From positions 1,922,001 through 1,986,000 of the forward strand of contig OY970235.1 of NCBI GenBank assembly GCA_963714145.1: a stretch of 64,000 bases of DNA, read 5' to 3'. Numbering within the stretch: the first letter of the stretch is position 1; each line of letters opens with the position of its first letter. Below the pieces are notes generated by a model. The model had not been told where the DNA came from. It saw nothing but the letters and a program-made list of their open reading frames with translations, and did no database searches. The stretch is from JBBWZH01 sp035544115. Its GTDB lineage: Bacteria; Actinomycetota; Actinomycetes; Mycobacteriales; CADCTP01. This document shows, one piece after another, positions 26,847-34,852 of this stretch. Made by a program: the position numbers and the translations under genes.

Positions 26847-27496
26847 GTGCGGGTGCTGCTGGTCGACGACGACGCCCTGGTCCGCGCCGGGCTACGGATG
26901 ATCCTGTCCTCGGCCGAGGACCTGGAGGTCGTGGGCGAGGCGGACGACGGCGCCCGGGCGGTCGCCGCGGTCCGCGAGCACCGGCCCGACGTCGTGCTGA
27001 TGGACATCCGGATGCCCGAGATGGACGGCATCACCGCGACCGCGGCGCTGCGCCGGCTCGACACACCGCCGCAGGTGATCGTGCTGACCACGTTTCAGGC
27101 GGACGAGCAGGTGATGAGCGCGCTGCGTGCCGGCGCGGACGGGTTCCTGCTCAAGGACACCCCGCCCGCGGAGATCGTGACCGCGGTGCGCCTGGTCGCC
27201 GCGGGCGAGGCGATGCTCTCGCCGTCGGTCACCCGCACGCTGCTGTCGCACTTCGGCGACGCCGGGCATGGCCGAGCGCCGCCGCGTCGGCAGCGCAGCG
27301 ACTGGCTACGCTCACCGACCGCGAGCGCGAGGTCGCGGTCGCGGTCGGGTCCGGCGCGTCCAACGCGGAGGTCGCCGCGTCGCTGTTCATGAGCGAGGCG
27401 ACGGTCAAGGCGCATGTGTCGCGCCTGTTCACCAAGCTGGACGTCGCCAACCGGGTGCAGATCGCGATCGTCGTCCACGACGCCGGCCTGGCCTGA
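26847..27496 (+). pseudogene. NarL/LuxR-type response regulator with frameshift in the linker
   Basis: GTG 26847 begins VRVLLVDDDALVRAGLRM, one base after the kinase stop. The receiver domain is intact (VLMDIRMPEMDG with the phospho-aspartate, VLTTFQ, FLLKDTPP). Between about 27265 and 27300 the frame is lost, probably by two indels. It resumes as LATLTDREREVAVAVGSGAS and a complete LuxR helix-turn-helix (NAEVAASLFMSEATVKAHV, LFTKLDVANRVQ) ending at 27496. It would be the partner of the preceding kinase. Confidence 0.82.
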
Positions 27497-27615
27497 CCCG
27501 GCGGCCCGCGGGCCGATCCAGTGTGATCCCCGCCGCCGGCGCAGCGGCCGGGCCGCAGAACGCGCTGGCCGACCGGGCCGGGCAGCAGCCGGCACCGCCT
27601 GCCGACCGGCGCGCG

Positions 27616-27631
27616 CATCCATCCATCCATC
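27616..27631. repeat. Short tetranucleotide repeat (CATC)4
   Basis: Four tandem CATC units lie in the 260-nt gap before the alcohol dehydrogenase gene. They are outside any coding region. They could vary in copy number; no function is evident. Confidence 0.6.
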
Positions 27632-27756
27632 CACTATGGACAGTTAATGGGCTGTTCCGGCCCGGTGCGGGACTTCCGCCTCTTCCCGCGACAGGGCGGC
27701 GAGCGCAGGGTTGCGGTGCGGGAACACCACGCCACAACTCCCGGAGGCGGTTGATC

Positions 27757-28797
27757 ATGCGTGCGCTTGTCTACCATGGACCAGGCAACAAGAGCTGGGA
27801 CGAGGTGCCCGACGCGAAGATCGGTGTGGACACTGACGCCGTCGTGCGGGTGGACACGGTGACGATCTGCGGCACCGATCTGCACATCCTCAAGGGCGAT
27901 GTGCCGGCCGTGACCGAGGGCCGCATCCTCGGCCACGAAGCGGTCGGCACGGTGACCGAGATCGGCGCCGGCGTGCGGAACGTCGCTGTCGGCGACCGGG
28001 TGCTGGTCTCCTGCATCACCGCCTGCGGCCGCTGCCGCTACTGCCGGGACCGGATGTACGGGCAGTGCCTCGGCGGCGGCGGCTGGATCCTCGGCCATCG
28101 CATCGACGGCACCCAGGCCGAGTACGTGCGGGTTCCGTTCGCGGACAACTCGACCTACCCGGTGCCGGCCGGCGTGAGCGACGAAGAGGTCCTCATGCTC
28201 GCCGACATCCTGCCGACCGGCTACGAGGTCGGCGTGCTCAACGGCGCCGTCCGGCCCGGGGACACGGTGGCGATCGTCGGGTCCGGCCCGATCGGACTGG
28301 CCGCCATCCTCGGCGCGAAGCTGCATTCCCCCAGTCACGTGGTGGCCATCGACCTGGCTACCGGCCGGCTCGAGGCGGCCAAGCAGTTCGGCGCGGACAT
28401 CGTCGTCAACAGCGGCACCGACGATCCGGTCGCCCGGGTCATGGAGCTGACCGACGGCCTCGGCGCCGACGTCACGATCGAAGCGGTCGGCATTCCGGAG
28501 ACGTTCGAACTGTGTACCCGGCTGGTGCGTCCCGGCGGCCACGTCGCCAACGTGGGCGTGCACGGCAAGCCCGCGACCCTGCACCTGGAAGATCTCTGGA
28601 TCAAGAACATCACCATCACGACCGGACTGGTCGACACCCACTCGACCCCGACCCTGCTGCGGCTGGTGGCCGCCCATCACATCGACGCCGCACAGTTCGT
28701 CACCCACCGGTTCGGCTTCGACGAATTCCTCGCCGCCTACGACGTGTTCGGCCACGCCGCCGACACCGGCGCCCTCAAGGTCGCGATCAGCCGCTGA
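27757..28797 (+). CDS. Zinc-dependent alcohol dehydrogenase (MDR family)
   Basis: 346 residues; ATG 27757 with GGAGG 9 nt upstream. Catalytic zinc ligands appear in ICGTDLHILKG and GRILGHEAVG. The structural zinc loop has four cysteines (SCITACGRCRYCRDRMYGQC). The Rossmann motif is VAIVGSGPIGLAAILGAKL. The closing half reads GHVANVGVHGKPATL and ITTGLVDTHSTPTLL, close to the family of broad secondary alcohol or isopropanol dehydrogenases. It oxidises alcohols or reduces ketones with NAD(P). The gene is followed by a terminator. Confidence 0.92.
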   Translation: MRALVYHGPGNKSWDEVPDAKIGVDTDAVVRVDTVTICGTDLHILKGDVPAVTEGRILGHEAVGTVTEIGAGVRNVAVGDRVLVSCITACGRCRYCRDRMYGQCLGGGGWILGHRIDGTQAEYVRVPFADNSTYPVPAGVSDEEVLMLADILPTGYEVGVLNGAVRPGDTVAIVGSGPIGLAAILGAKLHSPSHVVAIDLATGRLEAAKQFGADIVVNSGTDDPVARVMELTDGLGADVTIEAVGIPETFELCTRLVRPGGHVANVGVHGKPATLHLEDLWIKNITITTGLVDTHSTPTLLRLVAAHHIDAAQFVTHRFGFDEFLAAYDVFGHAADTGALKVAISR

Positions 28798-28815
28798 CGG
28801 CTCCCGCCGCGCCGC

Positions 28816-28840
28816 CGGGCAGTCCACAGTGGACTGCCCG
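28816..28840 (+). terminator. Hairpin terminator after the alcohol dehydrogenase
   Basis: CGGGCAGTCCAC and GTGGACTGCCCG form a perfect 12-bp dyad around a single base, 18 nt beyond the stop. Confidence 0.75.
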
Positions 28841-28913
28841 GCCGAGCCGGCATGATCAGCGGCGCCAGGCCGACCGCGGGCAGGCACACGTGGACCGCAA
28901 CAAGGGGGGACGT

Positions 28914-29210
28914 GTGACGGCCGGCAGCGTTGCCTCGTGGCTACCGGAAGGCTGCCCAGGCGGTTGCTGCGGCGACGGTGGTCGGTTCGATACGTACGGC
29001 GGCTCGCCGAATGGCCAGTCCGGCGGCAGCCACAGCCGCCACCGGCCGGCCGGCAGCAGCGGTACGGACACGCGGCCATGGTGCACGGTCGCGGAATGCG
29101 TTACAGCGCGGGGCGGGGTACGTGGCATTATCGCGGTCGGTGACGAAGGAACCGCTGTACCGCAAGGTGAACACCCGGGCGCTGCGGGTGCACCACGGCT
29201 TCGGCGGTGA
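28914..29210 (+). CDS. Possible small cysteine-rich protein
   Basis: A 98-codon frame from GTG 28914 with a very strong ribosome site (GGGGGG 4 nt upstream). The N-terminal part contains WLPEGCPGGCCGDGGRFDTY, with three closely spaced cysteines, and further cysteines follow in PWCTVAEC. Its 3' end overlaps the next gene by about 70 nt in another frame and loses coding character there. I do not recognise it. The strong ribosome site and cysteine cluster are the only support. Confidence 0.3.
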   Translation: MTAGSVASWLPEGCPGGCCGDGGRFDTYGGSPNGQSGGSHSRHRPAGSSGTDTRPWCTVAECVTARGGVRGIIAVGDEGTAVPQGEHPGAAGAPRLRR

Positions 29211-29607
29211 CTACCGGCACCTGCGTCACACGGTCGGCGAGGTGAGCAGCGACCTGACCCGCGGCCCAATGGCGCACGGCGTACGCCGTGGGCTGGACTA
29301 CACCCCGCTGTTCCGGTTCCTGCTCTCCAGGGTCGGCGCCGACTGGGACACCGTCCACAGCGAGGCGGTCGCCCGCCTGGACCGTCGCGAGCCGATCTTC
29401 TGGATGGTCGCCGTCGGCTCGGCGCCGCGCCAGCCGGTGGTCTGGCTCGGCGAGAGCGCCCGCTACAGCGGCCTCTACGTCGACGACGCCAACCGGCTCC
29501 GCATCGTCGACCCCACGCTCGGCCCGGAGAAACTCACCCCGACCTGCGCCTGCTGCACCCACACGTTTAACGGCGTCCGCCTCAGCCGCAAGTACCAACC
29601 AGGCTGA
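29140..29607 (+). CDS. Conserved actinobacterial protein of unknown function
   Basis: 155 residues from GTG 29140 (VTKEPLYRKVNTRALRV); an in-frame GTG at 29122 is also possible. Conserved-looking blocks are YRKVNTRALRVHHGFGGDYR, RRGLDYTPLFRFLLSRVG, VARLDRREPIFWMVA, YYSG-like ARYSGLYVDDANRL, and a C-terminal CACCTHTFNGVRL with a possible metal-binding cysteine cluster. I recall similar uncharacterised proteins in actinobacteria, but no function is known to me. It converges with the nucleotidyltransferase gene. Confidence 0.7.
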   Translation: MTKEPLYRKVNTRALRVHHGFGGDYRHLRHTVGEVSSDLTRGPMAHGVRRGLDYTPLFRFLLSRVGADWDTVHSEAVARLDRREPIFWMVAVGSAPRQPVVWLGESARYSGLYVDDANRLRIVDPTLGPEKLTPTCACCTHTFNGVRLSRKYQPG

Positions 29608-29634
29608 CCGAGGCCGATCAGCTGAAGCACCCCG

Positions 29635-30417
29635 TCACGCGGTCGGGCGGGTGGCGAGCCAGTCGCCGAGGCGGAGAAGTTGGTGCACCTGGTCGGTGGT
29701 CGGCAGGCCGGGATTGGTGCTCCAGGCCAGCGCGCGTTCGGCGGTGCGGGTCCACTCCGGGTGGTGTGTGGTCAGCAGTGCGGCAGCGGTGGCCCGATCG
29801 GTGGTCCAGCCGCCGTGCTCGACGGATTCCAGGGTGGCGGCGACAACCAGCAGTTTGCGGGCGGCGGCGCGGGTCACTGCGGCGATCTCGGTGGGGGTCC
29901 GCGCGGCGGCCAGCAGGGCGCGCCAGCGCTGGACGAGGGCGGCGGGGTCGTCGTTGAACCCGTCGGCGACCGCGCGCGATGGTCGACACGGCGGCAGGGT
30001 CGCGCGCAGGTCGGTGCCGGTCAGGCACAGGCAGTAGTGCCGCAGGAAGCAGCGCATGCCCAGGCCGGCGCGGTCGGCGGCCAGCACCTGCGCGAGAGTT
30101 GCCGAGGCCAGGCTGACCTCGCGGACCAGCCCGGCGTACCGCACCGACAACTCGCCACTGACCACGCCCGCCTCGTCCGGAATCACCTCGGACCGCCAGA
30201 CCGCGACCAGGTCCAGGTCGGACTCCGGCGGCCGTGCCTGCCCGGTGGCGACGCTGCCGTACAGGTACACCGAGTGCAGCCGCGCGCCGAACACCGCCGA
30301 CAACCTGCCGGTGCAGTCGGCCACAGCCGCCCGGTACACCCCCGGAACCCGCTCGGCCGCCACGCCGGTGACGATCACACCGTCGACGCTGAGGCCCTCA
30401 GCCGGATCCCGGGTCAC
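29635..30417 (-). CDS. Aminoglycoside-type nucleotidyltransferase domain protein
   Basis: About 260 residues. The N-terminal domain has the polymerase-beta-type motif VYLYGSVATGQARPPESDLD, that is GSxxxG followed by SDLDL with two of the catalytic acids; a third is expected in the next strand. The C-terminal half is helical (DPAALVQRWRALLAAARTP, TRAAARKLLVVAATLESVE) as in ANT(9)/AadA-type enzymes. It could adenylylate an aminoglycoside or another small molecule. The start is uncertain: GTG 30417 is given, and the frame is open to 30531 or could begin at GTG 30378. No clear ribosome site. Confidence 0.75.
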   Translation of the reverse strand: MTRDPAEGLSVDGVIVTGVAAERVPGVYRAAVADCTGRLSAVFGARLHSVYLYGSVATGQARPPESDLDLVAVWRSEVIPDEAGVVSGELSVRYAGLVREVSLASATLAQVLAADRAGLGMRCFLRHYCLCLTGTDLRATLPPCRPSRAVADGFNDDPAALVQRWRALLAAARTPTEIAAVTRAAARKLLVVAATLESVEHGGWTTDRATAAALLTTHHPEWTRTAERALAWSTNPGLPTTDQVHQLLRLGDWLATRPTA

Positions 30418-30591
30418 CACGCACCGCGGCACCAGCCGCCGGGCCGGATCAACCGCGACCCCCGGGCCCGGCGAAACCCCATGTCCGCCATCTCCATCGC
30501 AGCTGACCCCGCCGACAACGTCGAGACACACGGTAGGCCGGCCGCGGACGATCAGCCCGTTCCACCTCGTCGCTACGCCTACGATCTCCCG

Positions 30592-30987
30592 ATGGCGGGC
30601 GACTCACCTGACGACGCAGGCGCGGTTGCATCGGTTCGCGCGCTGGTGCTGGAGCATGTCGCGGCGTTCAACGCGCACAGCACCGCACGGCTGCTGGCTG
30701 GTCTGGCCGAAGATGCTGTCTGGGTGACCGGGCAGGATGTCGTGCGAGATCACGGCGGCCTTCGCGAGCTGTTCGACGACTGGCTGTGGAGCCTGGATCC
30801 GGAGCTCACCGTCCGCACGCTGGTCACCCAAGGAGATCGTGCGGCGGCCGAGCTGTGCGAGGATCTCGGTGTCGGCGAACAGCGGCAGAGCATGAGCATC
30901 GCGGTGTTCTTCGAGACCGACGCCGGCCTCATCAGATCGGTGAGGGTCTACCGCGAGGGCCGCGCCGACCTCGACCAGCGGCACTAG
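30592..30987 (+). CDS. SnoaL/NTF2-like protein
   Basis: 131 residues from ATG 30592 (MAGDSPDDAG); an in-frame ATG at 30481 would add 37 residues that do not look part of the fold. It has the cone-shaped NTF2 pattern: VLEHVAAFNAHSTARLLAGL, then AEDAVWVTGQDVVRDHGGLR, then DWLWSLDPELTV and the closing strands VFFETDAGLIRSVRVYREG. Proteins of this size bind small hydrophobic ligands or act as isomerases and cyclases; none can be chosen here. It is divergent from the nucleotidyltransferase. Confidence 0.7.
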   Translation: MAGDSPDDAGAVASVRALVLEHVAAFNAHSTARLLAGLAEDAVWVTGQDVVRDHGGLRELFDDWLWSLDPELTVRTLVTQGDRAAAELCEDLGVGEQRQSMSIAVFFETDAGLIRSVRVYREGRADLDQRH

Positions 30988-31051
30988 TCCGCCCCTCGGC
31001 CGGCACCGGCGCCCGTGGCCCGGCCTGCCCAAGCCCGCTCGGGGCCCGAGA

Positions 31052-31089
31052 CCCCGGGGAGGCGAACTGTGTGGTCCGCCTCTCCGGGG
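31052..31089. terminator. Hairpin terminator between converging genes
   Basis: CCCCGGGGAGGCG pairs with CGCCTCTCCGGGG with one mismatch and a 12-nt loop, between stops at 30987 (+) and 31099 (-). Confidence 0.7.
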
Positions 31090-31098
31090 CGTTGGGTG

Positions 31099-32382
31099 CT
31101 AGCAACTGCTTGTGGTGTCTCCGGTGTCTACGGTGCAGGTGTCTGATCCGAGGCCGCCGTTGGCGGTGTCGCCGCCAGCGCCGTCCTGCACATCGATGTC
31201 GTCGTTGCCCGAGCCACCGGCGGTGGTATCGGTGTCGCCACCCTCCACATCGGACACGACGTCGTCTCCGTTCTGGCCGTCCAGGTCGTCGTTGCCGGCG
31301 CCACCGTAGACCTGGTCGTCGCCGTTGCCGCCGTCGATGTCGTCGGCACCCGTGCCGCCGTAGATCGTGTCGTTGCCGTTGCCGCCGTTGATGATGTCGT
31401 TGCCACCGAACCCGCAGATGACGTCGTTGCCGCTGCTGCCGTTGATGGTGTCGTTGCCGGCGGTGCCGGTGATGGTGCAGCCGTTGGTGTTGTCGATGGT
31501 GGTGGACTCGGCGTCAGTGTTGTTGCCGGTGTCCGGATCTGCCTCGACCCCTGACGCCGCGGTGGTGGCGGTGATCGTGCCGGTCCCGGTTGGCTCGACG
31601 TCGACCGTGACCGTTGCCGACGCGCTGTCGGGCAGGGTGCCCAGGGTGCAGGTGACGGTGGGCGCGGCGACCGCGCACGAGCCCTGCGACGGTACGGCCG
31701 AGAGGATGCTGCCCGCCGCCCCGGACAGGGTGGTGGTGGCGGTGACGCCGGTGGCGGCGCCGGGTCCGTCGTTCGTCACCGTGGCCGTGTAGCTGTAGCT
31801 GGCGCCCAGCGCCACCGGGTCGGCCGAGTCCGTCATGTCCACGGTCAGGTCCGGCGGGGGCGTCTTGGCGGTGTACGGACCCTGCGCGTTCTGGATACCG
31901 CTGTGGTCGAAGTTGGTGACGGTTCCTGGTGTCATCGTGGTGTCCGCCGGTGCGGCCGGATCCATCGCGAGCTGAACGCCGATGGTCGCCGCGCCGAACC
32001 AGAACAACGGCCTGGGGTCGAGCCCTGTCGCCGGGCAGTCGAGGGTCTTGGCGTCGACGCTCACCCCGCATCCGATGGTGCCTGGGCCGCCGTTCCAGGT
32101 GTAGGAGGCCCGAGTGAATGTCGTGTTGCCGGGAGCCGTGAAGGTGATCTTGCCGACCGGATCGGCACTGCTGGAGTTGAGGCTGAAAGTGACCTCCCCG
32201 GTCTCGCCCGGCGCGAGAACCGTCACGGTCGGCTGGGCGATGGTGATCACGGCCAGGGCCGGGTTGGCTGTGACGATCAGTGTCGCCGCGATGATCGCAG
32301 CGCCGGTTCCCGTTCGGGTGAGGCGGCGAGACAGCGGCGTCGAGTGCGCAGCCCGCGAGGGGGGCGAGAGACAGTGTCGCAT
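31099..32382 (-). CDS. Secreted protein with DUF11-like repeat and RTX calcium-binding repeats
   Basis: 427 residues from ATG 32382 with GGGGAA upstream. A signal peptide of about 45 residues ends near NPALAVI. Residues about 45-165 are a beta-sandwich with one cysteine pair. Residues about 170-280 form a DUF11-type domain (YSYTATVTNDGPGAATGV, CTLGTLPDSASATVTV). The last 135 residues contain about nine RTX-like units (GTAGNDTING, GGNDIINGGNGNDTIYGG, GGAGNDDLDG) that bind calcium in a beta-roll, then more irregular Asp/Thr-rich repeats and a terminal cysteine. RTX proteins usually leave by type I secretion; this one has an N-terminal signal peptide and no transporter nearby. Confidence 0.85.
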   Translation of the reverse strand: MRHCLSPPSRAAHSTPLSRRLTRTGTGAAIIAATLIVTANPALAVITIAQPTVTVLAPGETGEVTFSLNSSSADPVGKITFTAPGNTTFTRASYTWNGGPGTIGCGVSVDAKTLDCPATGLDPRPLFWFGAATIGVQLAMDPAAPADTTMTPGTVTNFDHSGIQNAQGPYTAKTPPPDLTVDMTDSADPVALGASYSYTATVTNDGPGAATGVTATTTLSGAAGSILSAVPSQGSCAVAAPTVTCTLGTLPDSASATVTVDVEPTGTGTITATTAASGVEADPDTGNNTDAESTTIDNTNGCTITGTAGNDTINGSSGNDVICGFGGNDIINGGNGNDTIYGGTGADDIDGGNGDDQVYGGAGNDDLDGQNGDDVVSDVEGGDTDTTAGGSGNDDIDVQDGAGGDTANGGLGSDTCTVDTGDTTSSC

Positions 32383-32557
32383 CGTAGGTTCCCCGCTTCT
32401 AAGTCGTTGAACTTCGAGACGATCGAACACACTACGCTGCGTGTCTTGTTGATTACATGTCGTATTGACGAGCTGTTTCCACAGTTTCGTGCTGCAGTGG
32501 CGTAAAATTCAGCAATTGTCAGGGTTTGACGCTCAGTGCGGCGAGCCCGGCGAGCGA

Positions 32558-34852
32558 TCAGCGCGAATGATCAGGTCGGTCGTGTGGTGGGTGACGGAAC
32601 CGTGGTTCGCGGTGGGAGATGGTGTTGATGAGTTCGCGTAGTTGGGCCGGCCGAAATGGTTTGGTGAGATACCCGGCGGCGCCGAGTTGGCTGAGGCGTT
32701 CGATCGTTGTGGGCGCCGCGTCGCCGCTTACGATGACAACGGGAATCGACTTCGTGTGGGTGCTGCTGCGAAGCTCGCGTAGTACCGTGTCGCCGCCGGT
32801 GTCGGCGAGGTTCAGGTCGAGCAGGATGATATCCGGTTGTTGGTCGGTGGCGAGGCGCAGCGCGGTCTTGCCGTCTAGTGCGATGTGCAGGATTACGGCT
32901 GGGTCTTTACTGAGGATGCGTTTGACCATTTCTATGGTCATCGCGCAGTCGTCGACGTAGAGCACGGTTGTCTCGGTGCTGCCGGCACGGTCGCCGAGCC
33001 GGTCTAGCATCAGCGCGGTGGCGGGTTCGGTAGCCCGGTCGTCGTTGAGTATGAGGATACCCACCGGCCGGTTCTTGGCCGGCGCGACCGGGGCGGCATG
33101 CGTCGGGGGTGCGTCCACGTCCGCCAGTACGGCGAGGACCGCCGCCCGAAGGTGCGTCCGGCGTATCGGCGTCGAAACCGAGACCCGACCGGCAGGGGTG
33201 CGGATGTGCCGGGCGGCCAGTGCGGTCAGCGTGACGATCGGCGCATGGGGGTTGGCGCCGGCGAGGCGTACCAGGTCAGGAGCGGCATCCCGATCGTCGG
33301 CGCCGGTGTCGGCGATCACGAGGTCCATCCGTGGCCATCCGCTGGCGTGGTCAATTGCCCTGTCGACGTTCGCGGCGGTAACGACGTCGGCGCCCCAGGA
33401 GACGAGGTGACGGCGGACGGTCTCGACGACGAGGTCGTGTCGGTGAATCACCAGGACGTGGACACCGGCAAGTATTCTTGTGTCGGTTGCGGTCGGGTTG
33501 GTGGTACTGATCCGGGTGTTGATTGTGAAGGTGAACGTGGAGCCCTCGCCGACGGTTGACTCGACGCTGATAGCACCACCCATCTGTTCGGCGAGTCGCC
33601 AGCAGATCGACAGCCCCAGCCCGGTGCCTCCGTGGACGCGGGCGGTGGAGGCGTCGGCCTGGGTGAACGGGGTGAAGAGGCGTCCGAGCGCCTCGGTGGG
33701 AATGCCGGCCCCGGTGTCGTTGACCCGGATGATCAGCCGGCAGCAGGTGGCCGTGCGTTGTTGGGCTACCTCGACGGTGACCTGACCATGCGTGGTGAAC
33801 TTGACAGCGTTGGCGATTAAGTTTACCAGAATCTGGCCCAGCCGTAAAGGGTCACCGTGGACGACGGCGGGTGTGTCCGGGGCGAACAGCGCGGCAAGGA
33901 GCAGTTGTTTTTCGGCGGCCTTGAGTGCCAGAATGCCTATGGCATCTTCAACGCAGGCGTACAAGTCGAATGGGATGTCTTCGAGTTCGAGTCGACCCGA
34001 TTCTATCTTGGACAGGTCGAGGACGTCGTTGATGACGCCCAGCAGGTGGCCGCCCGCGGTCTGGACCGCGGTGGCGTATTCGCGTTGCTCGGGTGCGAGG
34101 TCGGTTTCCAACAGCAGGCTGGTGAAGCCGACTACGGCGTTCATGGGGGAGCGTATCTCGTGGCTCATGGTCGCCAGGAAGTCCGCCTTGGCGTGGTTGG
34201 CCCGCTCGGCGGTGGCGCGGGCCTGTTCCAGTTGTTCCTGGCGAGACGACAGTTCGGCGTGCAGCGCGAGCATGCCCCGGTTGGTTTCGTCGATTTCCAG
34301 ACGCAGCGCTGTCGTTTCGATGTCGACGATCCCTGGGGTGGTCGCCTGCCGGTCGGCCGCCACCAGTGCGACGGCCAGCAGTTGCCGGGTGTCCGAGGCG
34401 TTCGCGGCCGCGTCGCTCAACGCTGTCCAGCTTGAGGTGTGCGGCGCTGGCGCCACCTCGGCGCTGATACTGACCACCTGTTCCGGCATCCCGGTGCTGG
34501 AGATCTGATGGGAGCTGACATCGACCAGATCGCACCGGAGCGAGAACGGGGCGGGCCCTACGCCAGGGCTGCCGCGAATGACCGCCTCGACCCTGGTGCG
34601 GTTGTGATCGGTAATGCGGGTGATCTGGATTACGGCCGGAGTCTGCGGGTGGCTCAGCAGCCCGGTGGCCGCCAGAGCCAGCCGGGCGGCAGGGAGTGGA
34701 GCGAGGCCGCCGGTTCTCGCCAGGTCGCGAACGCTCGCCCATCCGGTGTCGACGTCCTCGTGCGAACCGACCGTGACGGTGCCCAGCAGCGTCACGGTCG
34801 GGATGCCGGTCGTGTCGTGTTCCGCTACTGGTGGGGGCGCCCGGTCCGTCAT
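32558..34852 (-). CDS. Hybrid sensor histidine kinase with two receiver domains (stressosome operon output)
   Basis: 764 residues from ATG 34852, whose ATGA overlaps the upstream phosphatase stop. Residues about 1-190 have no recognisable sensor or membrane helix. A coiled coil (LHAELSSRQEQLEQARATAE) leads to HisKA, FLATMSHEIRSPMNAVVGF with the phospho-histidine. HATPase boxes are NLIANAVKF, NDTGAGIP and GGTGLGLSICWRL. A first, divergent receiver follows at about 490-610. A canonical receiver at the C-terminus has VLYVDDCAM, IILLDLNLADTGGD, VIVSGDA and YLTKPFRP. There is no DNA-binding domain, so output must pass to another protein. It is the last gene of the stressosome operon. Confidence 0.88.
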   Translation of the reverse strand: MTDRAPPPVAEHDTTGIPTVTLLGTVTVGSHEDVDTGWASVRDLARTGGLAPLPAARLALAATGLLSHPQTPAVIQITRITDHNRTRVEAVIRGSPGVGPAPFSLRCDLVDVSSHQISSTGMPEQVVSISAEVAPAPHTSSWTALSDAAANASDTRQLLAVALVAADRQATTPGIVDIETTALRLEIDETNRGMLALHAELSSRQEQLEQARATAERANHAKADFLATMSHEIRSPMNAVVGFTSLLLETDLAPEQREYATAVQTAGGHLLGVINDVLDLSKIESGRLELEDIPFDLYACVEDAIGILALKAAEKQLLLAALFAPDTPAVVHGDPLRLGQILVNLIANAVKFTTHGQVTVEVAQQRTATCCRLIIRVNDTGAGIPTEALGRLFTPFTQADASTARVHGGTGLGLSICWRLAEQMGGAISVESTVGEGSTFTFTINTRISTTNPTATDTRILAGVHVLVIHRHDLVVETVRRHLVSWGADVVTAANVDRAIDHASGWPRMDLVIADTGADDRDAAPDLVRLAGANPHAPIVTLTALAARHIRTPAGRVSVSTPIRRTHLRAAVLAVLADVDAPPTHAAPVAPAKNRPVGILILNDDRATEPATALMLDRLGDRAGSTETTVLYVDDCAMTIEMVKRILSKDPAVILHIALDGKTALRLATDQQPDIILLDLNLADTGGDTVLRELRSSTHTKSIPVVIVSGDAAPTTIERLSQLGAAGYLTKPFRPAQLRELINTISHREPRFRHPPHDRPDHSR

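Noticed and set aside
27616..27631. CRISPR or phase-variation array from the CATC repeats
   Set aside because: Only four 4-nt units, no spacers, and outside a coding region.
31099..31500. DNA repeat array in the 3' part of the RTX gene as a separate element
   Set aside because: It is explained by the protein's RTX repeat units, in frame with the gene.
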